Positions 33,395 through 42,849 of a stretch of DNA of 64,000 nucleotides are shown piece after piece; the first letter of the stretch is position 1; each line of letters opens with the position of its first letter. Origin of the DNA: a virus; IMG/VR virus record IMGVR_UViG_3300030202_003256, positions 1 to 64,000 of that record, one strand, 5' to 3'. A program made the translations under genes and the position numbers. Under the pieces are notes generated by a model. The model was given only the letters and a program-made list of their open reading frames with translations, was not told the DNA's origin and ran no database searches.

Positions 33395-33850
33395 TTATTT
33401 TAAAAGTTGTTTTATTCTATCTATCTCTTCATAAATAGCTCTATTATTGTTTATATCATCACTTTTTGTAGCAATTTTTATTTTTCTGATTTTAGTTGGG
33501 TTTTTAGATTGGTCTTTAGTGTGTGATTTTTTAAAAACATTTTCCTCACCAGCATTTTGTCTAATTTTTTTTGATTTATAGACACCATTTCTTCTATCGT
33601 TTAAAGAACTGTTTATAAAATTTAACATATCTTCACCACCTACAGTTTCATACTCTATACCTTCTAAATCATTCTCTAGTTCGTGTTTTAATTTTTTAGC
33701 TTGTGGATATGTAATGTACCCATCATTTACTATTGTATTACATCTATTATAACCCTTTTCATTTTTACCTAAAGACGATAAATTGTTCTTTAGTAATTCT
33801 AATAAAGGTTCCGGGATAGAATACTTATCATTTTTCAAATCCTTATTCAT
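33395..33850 (-). CDS. Basic protein, unknown
   Basis: The 151-residue protein is Lys-rich, with an ordered N-terminal part (IPEPLLELLKNNLSSLGKNE; NDGYITYPQAKKLKHELEND) and a basic, disordered second half (SKNPTKIRKIKIATKSDDIN). It may bind nucleic acid or the acidic partner encoded next to it. Its start overlaps that neighbour by eight bases. No family recognised. Confidence 0.55.
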   Translation of the reverse strand: MNKDLKNDKYSIPEPLLELLKNNLSSLGKNEKGYNRCNTIVNDGYITYPQAKKLKHELENDLEGIEYETVGGEDMLNFINSSLNDRRNGVYKSKKIRQNAGEENVFKKSHTKDQSKNPTKIRKIKIATKSDDINNNRAIYEEIDRIKQLLK

Positions 33851-34691
33851 CCCAGTACTCTTTTATTTTTTTACACATAGAATCAACATCATTAATTCCT
33901 TCAGCTTTTAATAATTTAACTAATTTTTTAATTAAATTAATAATTATTGTAGAAGATATTGTTGGTAATTGTTCCCTTATTTCACCATCATTTGTTTTAT
34001 TACTTAAAATAACCTCTAACATTTTTTTGACTTTATCTTCAGATATTTTTTTTAAACGTTCTTTTTCTGTCAGTCTTTGGTAGTTCTCACCCTTTTTATC
34101 TAAGTTTTCTGTTTTGCCCATACTTTCAGCTCTTTCTTTAGCCTCCTCAGTATCCATATCATGTTCTTTTTCAAAAAACTCTATAGTTTCTTCAGCGTCC
34201 ATATCTTGAGTTTCATCAAAACCTAAAGTCTTACTTAAATCATTTTCCTCTATAGATTCACCGTAGTACCTTTTAAAGTAATGACCACCACCACTCCAAG
34301 TACCAGCTTGTCTAGTTCCTTTCACAACATCATCTGTAGTTTTTTTAGAACTTAGTGATTTTACGTTTTCTGTACCAGGTGGTATTTTACTACTTTGCAT
34401 TGAGCCATCAAAATCAATTAATTCATTAACTTCTTCTTCACTATCATTATCCTCGTCACCTGTTTCTAATATATCATCAACCAACTCCAAATGTTTTTCT
34501 TTGTCAGTAGTTTTAGATGCCTCGTCTAAACAAGTTGCTGTAAACCTATCAGATTTAGGTTCTATTTTAAATTTAAAAATCTCAGACAACGCTAAAAAAT
34601 CTAAAGAAGAAACATCTTTACCAGTAGATAAATCTTCCTTTATTACGCGAAGTTTCCCCAATACTTTTTCTATAGCTATAGCTCTTTTCAT
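33843..34691 (-). CDS. Acidic protein, probably virion assembly or internal, unknown
   Basis: The 282-residue protein starts with a basic helix (MKRAIAIEKVLGKLRVIKED), followed by a very acidic linker (GDEDNDSEEEVNELIDFDGS) and a helical C-terminal half with LKKISEDKVKKMLEVILSNK, a variant of the recurrent helix. A candidate late promoter lies 22 bases upstream. It heads a five-gene minus-strand block that ends at 32019. The composition is like scaffolding or internal head proteins, but no family was recognised. Confidence 0.55.
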   Translation of the reverse strand: MKRAIAIEKVLGKLRVIKEDLSTGKDVSSLDFLALSEIFKFKIEPKSDRFTATCLDEASKTTDKEKHLELVDDILETGDEDNDSEEEVNELIDFDGSMQSSKIPPGTENVKSLSSKKTTDDVVKGTRQAGTWSGGGHYFKRYYGESIEENDLSKTLGFDETQDMDAEETIEFFEKEHDMDTEEAKERAESMGKTENLDKKGENYQRLTEKERLKKISEDKVKKMLEVILSNKTNDGEIREQLPTISSTIIINLIKKLVKLLKAEGINDVDSMCKKIKEYWDE

Positions 34692-34705
34692 TTTTTACGT
34701 TTATA

Positions 34706-34713
34706 TATAAATA
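34706..34713 (-). promoter_or_regulatory. Candidate late promoter motif TATTTATA
   Basis: On the minus strand TATTTATATATAAACG precedes the ATG at 34691 by 22 bases. It is back-to-back with a plus-strand motif at 34732, making a divergent late promoter region. Confidence 0.58.
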
Positions 34714-34731
34714 TCTAAACCAATCAAATAG

Positions 34732-34740
34732 TATTTATTA
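34732..34740 (+). promoter_or_regulatory. Candidate late promoter motif TATTTATTA
   Basis: TATTTATTATTATATG reaches the start codon at 34745; the motif is 13 bases upstream, so the leader would be very short. Confidence 0.5.
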
Positions 34741-34744
34741 TTAT

Positions 34745-36958
34745 ATGGGAACACAAAATTTAAACAACTTTTATTTTAATAGGTTAGATGGTAAACTAGA
34801 TTATAGTTCTTACTATGATATATTTTTAGCTTCAGACGAAAAAGATTTTAACAGTGATGTTATCTGGTCTCCAAAGATAATTGATTATGATAATGGAGAA
34901 AAGTTACCTGTATGGATAGACTTAAATACTACAGCCTCCACCCAACCAATAACAGATTGTAGTTACCAATACCCAACAGGTTTAACACCTAGTTATTATA
35001 CTGATAGTGGTTTTACACCTTTTGTTATTATAAGTAATAATAGTTGGCCTCACGCAAAATCTATGTGTGATTGTCCTTACACAGGTTTGGGATATACTAT
35101 AAGCGATATTCTTTGGACTGGTTTAGATAACGGACTACTTAATCCCAAGGAAGTTTCAACAGGAAATTACTATATAGATTTATTTGACGAGTTACCACCA
35201 TCATTAATATATGATAAACAATCATATGACAAAAGGTTTAAAATGCACCAAGTAAAAGCCTATGGTTTTCCGTGGTGGGCTAATACATTTTATACAGATA
35301 CAACAATATTAAACAAGACAGATTATTCTGGGTACTACCAAGAACTAAAAGGTGGTTTCTATCAAGGATTTTATAAATTATATGGTTATCCTTATGAGGT
35401 ATTACCAACAAGACCTAAATGTGGGTGGTCATTTGAAACCTACCTTAAATTAAATACTATTTGTACTGATATTAATGGACCAGATTCACCCTTAATTGAG
35501 GATGGCTTATCAACATACGGTGTTTACGGTAATTGTTACAATACTAGTGGTTGGTATAAGAATACTATGGGAGCTACTGGTGTAATAACACCATTATGTA
35601 GTGCCAACCCAACAGCTTATACATATAGTTCAATTGGTCCAGAATACACTTTTAATTACAGTGCGTGGAACGGGTCCGGGATGACCATAGGTAGGACAGA
35701 TAAGTATGGTTTCTTTTTTTATAAAGGAATTAGAGCTGAAGATAAGTGGTTTCATGAAGATATGTCTTATTCTGCTTTTTCTGAGTGTGAAACTTTAACT
35801 GGTGAAACTAGTTGTTGTTATGAATGTGTGGAGACTGGGGTAGTTACTGATATATGTGATGGTCAAACAGGATTCACCACTAGTTTAGAAGACCCAGTTA
35901 AGCTGACAGGAGAAAATAAATCACCAACAGCCCAATATGATGTATACAGTAATGCAATTGGATTTAGAATTACTGATGATATGAGGATTGGTTATAGAAC
36001 TATTAGGTATACGGGTGGGTGTCAAACAACTGGAAGAACTATGTCTACTGAAATTGAAATGCAAGGGTACACTATTGATGGTCCGGAGGTGATTTCTGAT
36101 TGTTATACTGGTAGTAGTTTTGATTGTGGGTATACGATAGAAGAAAGTTATTCTGAACCTATATGTGCTTTTATGACACGTAGTGGGGACTGTGCATCAA
36201 ATTGGATACAGGTTGATGTGGTATTCAAAAGAAACATGTGTATGGAAGATTGTGAAATATACAACAATGGGGGAGTAAACGACCTGGTCAAGGTTAGAAC
36301 AGACAGATTCCAAAGATACGGAAGACACGTAGAGACTGGTGGTGGACCTTTTGGTTGTCACCCTGAAACACCCTCAGAACCAAAACCAACCTGTAAAGAT
36401 GAATATCCTTCTTTTATAGATGAGGCTTACTTTGATTTTACATGCCATGGAGCAAACGTACAACGGTGGTTCGACGAACACGAATATAGAATGGGTACAT
36501 TAACTTTTTATGTTAATGGTAGAAGGGTTCACGAAGTAAAAGATTATGAAGAAATAATACCTAGACAGTTAAATACAAATAAGCAAACTCAGGTTGGTGT
36601 TGCTTACAACATGTCTTGGGGTGGTGGTGCTATGGGACTAAGAGAAAGTCTTATTACAGATATGGATGGGTGTACTAGTGGTTGTTGTTCAGCTTTAACA
36701 TCTAATACTAGTAGTCTAATACAATGGTCCGGGGAAACAGACCAAAGACTAATTATGGAAAATTTTGCAGGTTCTTTTATCGGTGGTATTTCACAAATGA
36801 TGTACTACATAAAACCTTTAACCCCTGATGAGATTTATCATAATTTTTTAATAAATAAACAAAGATATAAACTTATAGATTGTGAGGAGTGTAAAAATTG
36901 TTACGATGGATGTGTAGACTGCAATTTAGAAAATAATCCACCACCATCAGCTTGTTAA
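34745..36958 (+). CDS. Cys-rich virion protein with LamG-like domain (tail fibre or receptor-binding candidate)
   Basis: The 737-residue protein is beta-rich with many Tyr, Trp, Thr and Gly. Around residues 220-340 (GWSFETYLKL, KYGFFFYKGIRAEDKWFHED) and again at 590-690 (LTFYVNGRRVHEVKDYEE, then ISQMMYYIKPLTPDEIYHNF) it has the signature of concanavalin A/LamG-like jelly rolls. Cysteines are unusually frequent and often paired (SCCYEC, GCCSAL, and CEECKNC and CVDC at the C-terminus). A candidate late promoter lies directly upstream and a BppU-like gene follows 29 bases later. Likely exposed on the particle surface; a receptor-binding role is inference. Confidence 0.6.
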   Translation: MGTQNLNNFYFNRLDGKLDYSSYYDIFLASDEKDFNSDVIWSPKIIDYDNGEKLPVWIDLNTTASTQPITDCSYQYPTGLTPSYYTDSGFTPFVIISNNSWPHAKSMCDCPYTGLGYTISDILWTGLDNGLLNPKEVSTGNYYIDLFDELPPSLIYDKQSYDKRFKMHQVKAYGFPWWANTFYTDTTILNKTDYSGYYQELKGGFYQGFYKLYGYPYEVLPTRPKCGWSFETYLKLNTICTDINGPDSPLIEDGLSTYGVYGNCYNTSGWYKNTMGATGVITPLCSANPTAYTYSSIGPEYTFNYSAWNGSGMTIGRTDKYGFFFYKGIRAEDKWFHEDMSYSAFSECETLTGETSCCYECVETGVVTDICDGQTGFTTSLEDPVKLTGENKSPTAQYDVYSNAIGFRITDDMRIGYRTIRYTGGCQTTGRTMSTEIEMQGYTIDGPEVISDCYTGSSFDCGYTIEESYSEPICAFMTRSGDCASNWIQVDVVFKRNMCMEDCEIYNNGGVNDLVKVRTDRFQRYGRHVETGGGPFGCHPETPSEPKPTCKDEYPSFIDEAYFDFTCHGANVQRWFDEHEYRMGTLTFYVNGRRVHEVKDYEEIIPRQLNTNKQTQVGVAYNMSWGGGAMGLRESLITDMDGCTSGCCSALTSNTSSLIQWSGETDQRLIMENFAGSFIGGISQMMYYIKPLTPDEIYHNFLINKQRYKLIDCEECKNCYDGCVDCNLENNPPPSAC

Positions 36959-36969
36959 ACTATTAATTA

Positions 36970-36977
36970 TATTTATA
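36970..36977 (+). promoter_or_regulatory. Candidate late promoter motif TATTTATA
   Basis: TATTTATATAATAAAC lies 18 bases before the ATG at 36988. Confidence 0.55.
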
Positions 36978-36987
36978 TAATAAACAA

Positions 36988-37368
36988 ATGGAATTTTTTA
37001 TACGAAAAGACTCAATAGAACCAATACTTAAAATGCAGCTTGTACAGGACGGAAGAAACGACTTTCAACACTTCCACGACAAGTTAAGCAATTCTAGCAT
37101 ATACTTTTCAATGAAAGATGAAAAAACAGGAATACCTAAGGTTTTAAATAGAACAGCTGGTATAGTAGCTAAAGAACCTACATCAGTAAATTCACCAACA
37201 GAATACTATATCTATTATCAGTGGACAAAAAAAGATGTAAAAAAAGTAGGTAGGTTTGAGGGACAATTTGTAATATACTTTCATGATGACAACACAGAAT
37301 TAATAGCACCTATAAGAGAAAATCTTTACATAAATATTAGTGATTCATTTGTTAAATCCCCTTGTTAA
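36988..37368 (+). CDS. Small structural protein, BppU N-terminal-like
   Basis: The 126-residue protein matches the pattern of BppU-type baseplate domains: LKMQLVQDGRNDFQHFHDKL, IYFSMKDEKTGIPKVLNRTA and YYIYYQWTKKDVKKVGRFEG, an immunoglobulin-like beta fold. Such modules anchor fibres or receptor-binding proteins to baseplates. It has its own candidate late promoter and follows the LamG-like virion protein, so the two may form a fibre/adaptor pair. It ends a few bases before the DNA polymerase promoter. Confidence 0.6.
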   Translation: MEFFIRKDSIEPILKMQLVQDGRNDFQHFHDKLSNSSIYFSMKDEKTGIPKVLNRTAGIVAKEPTSVNSPTEYYIYYQWTKKDVKKVGRFEGQFVIYFHDDNTELIAPIRENLYINISDSFVKSPC

Positions 37369-37374
37369 TTTTTA

Positions 37375-37405
37375 TTGATTACTTTACTTTTTTTATCTAT
37401 CTTTG
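37375..37405 (+). promoter_or_regulatory. Bacteroidota-type host promoter for the DNA polymerase
   Basis: TTG at 37375-37377 and TATCTTTG at 37398-37405 are separated by 20 bases, matching the primary sigma consensus of Bacteroidota (TTG...TAnnTTTG). It points at the polymerase gene and does not resemble the TATTTATA late motif. Confidence 0.72.
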
Positions 37406-37440
37406 TGTGTAATCACATGCAAAAATTAGATAAAAAAAAT

Positions 37441-40161
37441 ATGATAGAAAAAGCTACCCCAGAAGAAATACAAGCGTTTTTGCTTGGTAATGACCCAGAA
37501 AAATATATTGTATCATTAGAGTATGGGTGGAGAAGTAGTAAAATATATAAAATAAAGGAAGACCCAAAAAAAGGTAAGATAATTGAAACAGATACTTTTA
37601 TTCCTTTTTGTTGGGTTGGTGATTTAAGTAAGAAAAATTTTTACAATGGTAGTAAAGAAGCTCAAAAACAGGCTATATCTAAACATGGTATTTTAATAGA
37701 AAAATTACACGCTGGTGACGATGAAAGATTAAATAATGGTCTAACCTATTTAATTAAAACAACAAAAACATATCGGGACCTAGTAAGTTTTTTTAGACAG
37801 GGAGGAATTAACCCTTGGGACAGTGACAATAGAGATGCTATTATGATTCTACCACCTATAGAACAGTATTTAGTACAAAAAGAAAAAAGATTATTTAAGG
37901 GTTTTGAAGAATACGATGATATACATAGATTCGTTTTTGACTTAGAAACAACAGCTTTAAACCCGGAAGATGGTAGAATTTTCATGATTGGTATGAAAGA
38001 TAATAGGGGGTTTGAAAAAGTTATAGAGATAGGTGAAAGTGAAATAGAAGAATCGGAAGCAATATATGAATTTTTTGATACTATAGACATGTTAAGACCT
38101 ACAATTATAGGTGGATACAACTCATCCAACTTCGACTGGAACTGGCTATTTAAAAGAGCTGAAATACTCCAAATGGATACCACTAGGTTTAAAACAATGA
38201 ACCCTAATGAAGGTTATAAGATTAATGATGGTGTTTTAAAATTAGGGGCTGAAATAGAAGATTATAAACAAATAAAAATTTGGGGTTACAATTCATTAGA
38301 TATAGCACATTCTGTTAGGCGTGCACAAACAATTAATTCTGAAATAAAGAGTTGGGGGTTAAAGTACATAACACAATTTTCTAATTCTGAAAAACCTAAC
38401 CGGGTTTATGTTGATGGTGATAAAATTGCGTCAACATACAGAGAAAATAAAGAATTTTATTTAAATGTTGAAAACGGTAAATATAAACCAGTAGGTGGTG
38501 AGGGGTTATTTGACATAGACAAAAAATACCCAAAGGTTTATAAAAAGGTTGGGGGTGCTGAAATTGTTGAGAGGTACCTAATGGATGATTTATGGGAAAC
38601 CATGGAAGTAGACGGTCAGTTTAACCAAGCATCCTTCTTACTAGCTAGTATGGTACCAACTTCATATGAAAGAGTGTCTACGATGGGTACCGCAACTTTA
38701 TGGAAAATGTTAATGTTAGCTTGGTCCTACCATAAAGGATTAGCTGTCCCAGCTAAAGATTCTAAAAGACCTTTTGTTGGAGGACTCTCAAGACTTGTAA
38801 AAACAGGATATTCCACCAACGTACTGAAATTAGATTTTAGTTCACTATACCCATCAATACAATTAGTACATAATGTTTTTCCTGAATGTGATATCACAGA
38901 TGCTATGAAAGGGATGTTAAAATACTTCAGAGATACTAGGATTATGTATAAAAATTTGGCTTCAGAATACTACACTAAAGACAAAAAGAAATCTGAGTCT
39001 TACGGTAGAAAACAGCTACCGATTAAGATTTTTATTAATTCAATGTTTGGTTCTTTATCTGCCCCACAAGTTTTTCCTTGGGGTGATATGAATATGGGTG
39101 AAAAAGTAACCTGTACAGCTAGACAATACTTAAGACAAATGGTTAGGTTTTTTATGGCTAAAGGTTACGACCCATTAGTTATGGATACGGATGGTGTTAA
39201 CTTTTCTTGTCCCCTAGATGTGGAAGAGAGGTCTTATGTTGGTTTGGGTAATAATGAATTAGTTAAAGAAGGTAAGGAGTATAAAGGTAGTGAGGCAGAT
39301 GTTGCAGAATATAACGACTTATTTATGAGGGGAGAAATGGGATTAGATACAGACGGACAATGGCCTTCTTGTATTAATGTAGCTAGAAAAAATTACGCTT
39401 TACTAATGTCAAGTGGAAAAGTTAAATTAACAGGTAATTCAATTAAATCTAAAAAAATACAAGGTTATTTAGAAACTTTTATTGATAAGGGTTTAAGAAT
39501 GTTATTAGAAGGTAGGGGTGGTGATTTTGTAGAGTATTACTATGAGTATTTACAAAAAATATACGATAGAGATATATTACTTGCAAAGATAGCTAATAAA
39601 TCTAGAGTAAAACAAACTATAGAATCCTACAAAAAAAGGTGTACCCAAAGAACAAAGGCTGGAAATCTAATGGCTAGACAAGCACATATGGAATTGGTTA
39701 TAGCTAATAATGTTTCGGTATCTTTAGGTGATACAATTTATTATGTAAACAATGGTACAGCTATGTCACATGGTGATGTCCAAAGAAAAAAGAAAAAAGA
39801 TGGGACAGAAGAAATTGTTTTAAATTCTTATTTAATTTCTGAAAATGATTTAGAGAATGGGATGAAGGGTGAGTACAATGTACCAAGATATATATCTACA
39901 TTTAATAAAAGGGTAGAACCACTGTTGGTGTGTTTTAAACCAGAAGTCCGAGACTCACTATTAAAGAAAAAACCAGAGGATAGAGAGTATTACACCAACA
40001 CACAGTGTGAATTAATTAATGGGGTACCACGAAAAGCTGGAGACCAAGACTCTTTAGAAGAAATTTTAACTTTATCCCGGGAAGAAAAAGATTATTGGGT
40101 GAATACGGAAACTAGTGAAAATTATTTTATGGAGGAATTAGGAATTCTTGAGTCCGTCTGA
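37441..40161 (+). CDS. DNA polymerase, family B, with 3'-5' exonuclease
   Basis: The protein is about 906 residues from the ATG at 37441, like T4/RB69 polymerase. The exonuclease motif FDLETTALN is near residue 166 and GYNSSNFDWNWLF near residue 225. Polymerase motifs follow: A, DFSSLYPSIQ at about 465; B, KIFINSMFGS at about 528; C, MDTDGVN at about 581. It replicates the phage genome. The frame also has an ATG at 37417 and a TTG at 37375, but the TTG lies in the promoter and the A-rich leader before 37441 resembles other genes here. Convergent overlap of 24 bases with the fibre gene at its 3' end. Confidence 0.94.
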   Translation: MIEKATPEEIQAFLLGNDPEKYIVSLEYGWRSSKIYKIKEDPKKGKIIETDTFIPFCWVGDLSKKNFYNGSKEAQKQAISKHGILIEKLHAGDDERLNNGLTYLIKTTKTYRDLVSFFRQGGINPWDSDNRDAIMILPPIEQYLVQKEKRLFKGFEEYDDIHRFVFDLETTALNPEDGRIFMIGMKDNRGFEKVIEIGESEIEESEAIYEFFDTIDMLRPTIIGGYNSSNFDWNWLFKRAEILQMDTTRFKTMNPNEGYKINDGVLKLGAEIEDYKQIKIWGYNSLDIAHSVRRAQTINSEIKSWGLKYITQFSNSEKPNRVYVDGDKIASTYRENKEFYLNVENGKYKPVGGEGLFDIDKKYPKVYKKVGGAEIVERYLMDDLWETMEVDGQFNQASFLLASMVPTSYERVSTMGTATLWKMLMLAWSYHKGLAVPAKDSKRPFVGGLSRLVKTGYSTNVLKLDFSSLYPSIQLVHNVFPECDITDAMKGMLKYFRDTRIMYKNLASEYYTKDKKKSESYGRKQLPIKIFINSMFGSLSAPQVFPWGDMNMGEKVTCTARQYLRQMVRFFMAKGYDPLVMDTDGVNFSCPLDVEERSYVGLGNNELVKEGKEYKGSEADVAEYNDLFMRGEMGLDTDGQWPSCINVARKNYALLMSSGKVKLTGNSIKSKKIQGYLETFIDKGLRMLLEGRGGDFVEYYYEYLQKIYDRDILLAKIANKSRVKQTIESYKKRCTQRTKAGNLMARQAHMELVIANNVSVSLGDTIYYVNNGTAMSHGDVQRKKKKDGTEEIVLNSYLISENDLENGMKGEYNVPRYISTFNKRVEPLLVCFKPEVRDSLLKKKPEDREYYTNTQCELINGVPRKAGDQDSLEEILTLSREEKDYWVNTETSENYFMEELGILESV

Positions 40162-41169
40162 ACTGGTAATAACCCAACAAGATAATTCTTTAACAAAAAC
40201 CAACTCAACACAACTATCACCATCCAGGTCTATTGTGTCCCATTTATCGTCAATTTTACCTATATCGGATTTTATTATTACGTTAGCTAATGATTTAACT
40301 TTTACTTTGGTGTCTTTACTAGAGTTAAGTGTTAATACACACTCCCCATTAACCACTATTAAATGTTCACCATTAGTTGTATAATCTTCAGTTATTACTT
40401 TAGTTACAGTATCAACCTCTCTTCTTTCATCATAAACACCTACACCATTTTTGTGTAAGTTTTGTATTAAACTCAATAGAGACACAGACAAAAGTTTATA
40501 TTGTATATTATCTGGTCTTCCTTGACCATCATATATTACAAGTTCTTTATAACCTAATTCGTGTAAGTCTTCAGCCATTAAACCAAAACTATCTACACCA
40601 TTTTGTACGTACCTAAAAAAGTAACTATTTAAATCTAATAGTTTATTATAATGTTCGTCTGGTATTTTTCTTAATTCTTGTTTATACCTCATAGATGATG
40701 AGGCACCTTTTACCACATTACCATCTTCATCTAATTGTAAATCAACAACACCACTCATTAGATTGGCATCTACTAAACCTAATTTATTTATCTGTAAGGT
40801 ACTAGCACTAATACCAGGATTACTAGTTGCCCCACTCAATATCTCCATTGGTGGTTGGTTAAGAGCTATGACGGATGACATACCTGTTACAGCAGAAAAT
40901 GCGGTAACTGTGACATTACATGAAGCTGAGGTTGAGGAGTATGCTCCCACAACAAAAGTATATCCAGTTGTACACGCACTACAACCACAAGCTGCTCCAC
41001 CCTCTTCATACCAAGAAGCCGGTTTATAAACAGAAAACGAACCATCACCAGTAATACCAGAATACACATTTAAATTTTGTTCCATCAATGTAGAACCAGA
41101 AAATCTAGCCGTAGTTTCTGACGGTTGTTTTAGTTGTCTTGAATAATCTACTTTAGTATAAAAAGCCAT
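40138..41169 (-). CDS. Tail fibre/spike protein with C-terminal S74 chaperone domain
   Basis: The 343-residue protein has a beta-rich N-terminus (FSVYKPASWYEEGGAACGCS) and a Peptidase S74 intramolecular chaperone domain from about residue 155. The catalytic Ser-Lys dyad is S158 and K163 in SSMRYKQELR, followed by LLDLNSYFFRYVQNGVDSFG and LMAEDLHELGY. S74 domains trimerise fibres and then cleave themselves off. Here the chaperone is followed by a further beta domain (IIKSDIGKIDDKWDTIDLDG), so it is not strictly terminal. It is one base from the neck-protein gene. Confidence 0.82.
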   Translation of the reverse strand: MAFYTKVDYSRQLKQPSETTARFSGSTLMEQNLNVYSGITGDGSFSVYKPASWYEEGGAACGCSACTTGYTFVVGAYSSTSASCNVTVTAFSAVTGMSSVIALNQPPMEILSGATSNPGISASTLQINKLGLVDANLMSGVVDLQLDEDGNVVKGASSSMRYKQELRKIPDEHYNKLLDLNSYFFRYVQNGVDSFGLMAEDLHELGYKELVIYDGQGRPDNIQYKLLSVSLLSLIQNLHKNGVGVYDERREVDTVTKVITEDYTTNGEHLIVVNGECVLTLNSSKDTKVKVKSLANVIIKSDIGKIDDKWDTIDLDGDSCVELVFVKELSCWVITSSDGLKNS

Positions 41170-41170
41170 A

Positions 41171-42307
41171 TTATATAACGAATATAGAACCAGGGTTAAC
41201 AGGTCGATACCCTAACGATTTATTTAAATTTTCAGCTTCTAGAGCTTTTCTTTCTAACATTTTATCATTTCTTAAACGCTCAAGTCGAGTCATTAACTCT
41301 TCTATTAACTTAGCTACCTCATCTTTAGACTCCGATAATAAATCGGAATATTCCATAGTTAACTCAGAATCTGGGGTTTTTAGATTACCTTGGAACTTAC
41401 CTCTAACCCTACCTAACATTTCTTTAGCTTTGGCAAAAAAGTACCTTCTAACCCAGGCTTGTGCCGGTGGATTCAATCTAGTATAGGTCATTTCTTCTAA
41501 ATCTACATCACTAGGTAATAAAACTATATCTTTATTAGCGTCTAAACAATCATCTCTATTCTCTGGACCTGAATCGTAATACCAGTACCAAACACGTTCC
41601 TGGTTGTACATAATATCACCAAAATCAAATCTACCACCTGGAACATTATAAAGGTGTAAATATTTTGGTCCATGTACACCACCAGCTCCAGCAGTTATCC
41701 TATAACTTAAATCACCACCGATTAGTCTATTTTTAAGGTTTCTATCTTGCATTCGTAAAAGAATATCAAAAGCTGGCATTAAAAAGTACGACCCTTGTAT
41801 ACCCATTTGAGCAAAACCACCAGGACCACCCATACCCATACCACCACCCATACCACCAAAAGCACCTAGAAATGGGTCAATAAAAGATTCATTTAATTCA
41901 GCTCTACTATACCACATAATTTCATTTATTTCTCTTCCAGCAGGTATTTCATAAATTTGTGTACCAGCTGATAATGTGATATAGTCTTGTTTTAATTGGT
42001 AAGGTCCTCCAGCCTGTAGACCAACTATCTTTGAGTATGCGTAAGTAAATGAAGTTTCAAAATCTAAGTCTCTAGTTAAAAAAGCGTTAGTTAAAGATAT
42101 AACGGATAAGTCTTGTCCGTATACAGAAGACCATTGATTTTCTATTAACCAGTCCTGTACATATTGTCCATAGTCTAAAATTGAAATTTCTAAAGCTGTA
42201 TCCAACATTTCGTCTTCCAACTCCACACCCCTTAAAGGAGCACCCAACATGTGTCTTATTTGGGTAAATAATTTATCTCTTTTTGCTGGGTCTATTGTTG
42301 CTGGCAT
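41171..42307 (-). CDS. Neck/head-completion protein, gp13-like
   Basis: The 378-residue protein has the gp13 pattern near its C-terminus: LNPPAQAWVRRYFFAKAKEM, then GRVRGKFQGNLKTPDSELTM and YSDLLSESKDEVAKLIEELM. T4 gp13 is 309 residues; the extra length here includes a Gly/Met-rich loop (FGGMGGGMGMGGPGGFAQMG) near residue 150-170 that may protrude. It joins head and tail with gp14. The start is preceded by a candidate late promoter at 42323. It lies beside the S74 fibre gene. Confidence 0.8.
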   Translation of the reverse strand: MPATIDPAKRDKLFTQIRHMLGAPLRGVELEDEMLDTALEISILDYGQYVQDWLIENQWSSVYGQDLSVISLTNAFLTRDLDFETSFTYAYSKIVGLQAGGPYQLKQDYITLSAGTQIYEIPAGREINEIMWYSRAELNESFIDPFLGAFGGMGGGMGMGGPGGFAQMGIQGSYFLMPAFDILLRMQDRNLKNRLIGGDLSYRITAGAGGVHGPKYLHLYNVPGGRFDFGDIMYNQERVWYWYYDSGPENRDDCLDANKDIVLLPSDVDLEEMTYTRLNPPAQAWVRRYFFAKAKEMLGRVRGKFQGNLKTPDSELTMEYSDLLSESKDEVAKLIEELMTRLERLRNDKMLERKALEAENLNKSLGYRPVNPGSIFVI

Positions 42308-42322
42308 AATTAATCCTTTTTA

Positions 42323-42330
42323 TATAAATA
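42323..42330 (-). promoter_or_regulatory. Candidate late promoter motif TATTTATA
   Basis: On the minus strand TATTTATATAAAAAGG precedes the gp13-like start at 42307 by 23 bases, just downstream of a terminator. Confidence 0.62.
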
Positions 42331-42345
42331 CTTGGAAGTTGGCAT

Positions 42346-42370
42346 TAAAAAAGGCCCAAGTTAGGACCTT
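42346..42370 (-). terminator. Terminator of the small acidic gene
   Basis: Read on the minus strand, AAGGTCC pairs with GGGCCTT through seven base pairs (one G-T) around a six-base loop, followed by a T-run. It separates the acidic gene from the gp13-like promoter. Confidence 0.8.
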
Positions 42371-42393
42371 TAATAAAATATATGTATAAATGT

Positions 42394-42810
42394 TTATTTT
42401 TGTTCTTTAATTACTCTTTCTACAATTTTTTTAAGTGTACCTTCACTAATTTTAACAACTTTACCTTCTTTAATACCCGTTAACGCGTTATACATTTTTC
42501 CATGACCTTCAGATTGTTCATTTTTCTTCACAACTTCTTTTTCTTTTTCAGTTTCTTTTTCACTCATTTCAGTATCTACCATATCTTCATAAATGTCTTC
42601 TATATTACGTGCTGCGGCTTTAATCTTTTTTAAGTCAGTAAAGCTTAAAGTAGCGTCACCAGCTTTATGACCAACTAATAGTGATTTTAGTGATTTTAAA
42701 GCTTTATAAGCTTTTTTTAATTCTGATTTGATGTCCGGGTCAACTCTCTCTTCTGTTAACACAGTTAACTGTTTTTTAAGTTGTTTTTTAGTAAATTCTT
42801 TTTTGTTCAT
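42394..42810 (-). CDS. Acidic coiled-coil protein with capsid-targeting-like C-terminal helix
   Basis: The 138-residue protein is Lys/Glu-rich and helical, with LKKAYKALKSLKSLLVGHKA, an acidic coiled coil (MSEKETEKEKEVVKKNEQSE) and a C-terminal helix VVKISEGTLKKIVERVIKEQ. That last stretch resembles the recurrent helix seen in several small proteins here. It is flanked by a late-promoter motif and a terminator, so it is a single-gene transcript. Internal head protein or scaffold-associated role is inference. Confidence 0.6.
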   Translation of the reverse strand: MNKKEFTKKQLKKQLTVLTEERVDPDIKSELKKAYKALKSLKSLLVGHKAGDATLSFTDLKKIKAAARNIEDIYEDMVDTEMSEKETEKEKEVVKKNEQSEGHGKMYNALTGIKEGKVVKISEGTLKKIVERVIKEQK

Positions 42811-42824
42811 AACAATTGTTTCTA

Positions 42825-42832
42825 TATAAATA
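42825..42832 (-). promoter_or_regulatory. Candidate late promoter motif TATTTATA
   Basis: On the minus strand TATATTTATATAGAAACAAT lies 22 bases before the ATG at 42810. Confidence 0.58.
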
Positions 42833-42849
42833 TAAGGAAGTATACGTTT

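Noticed and set aside
37375-37440. TTG start giving a longer DNA polymerase with a hydrophobic leader
   Set aside because: The TTG is the -33 element of a promoter, so the codons up to 37410 are probably not transcribed; later ATGs fit better.
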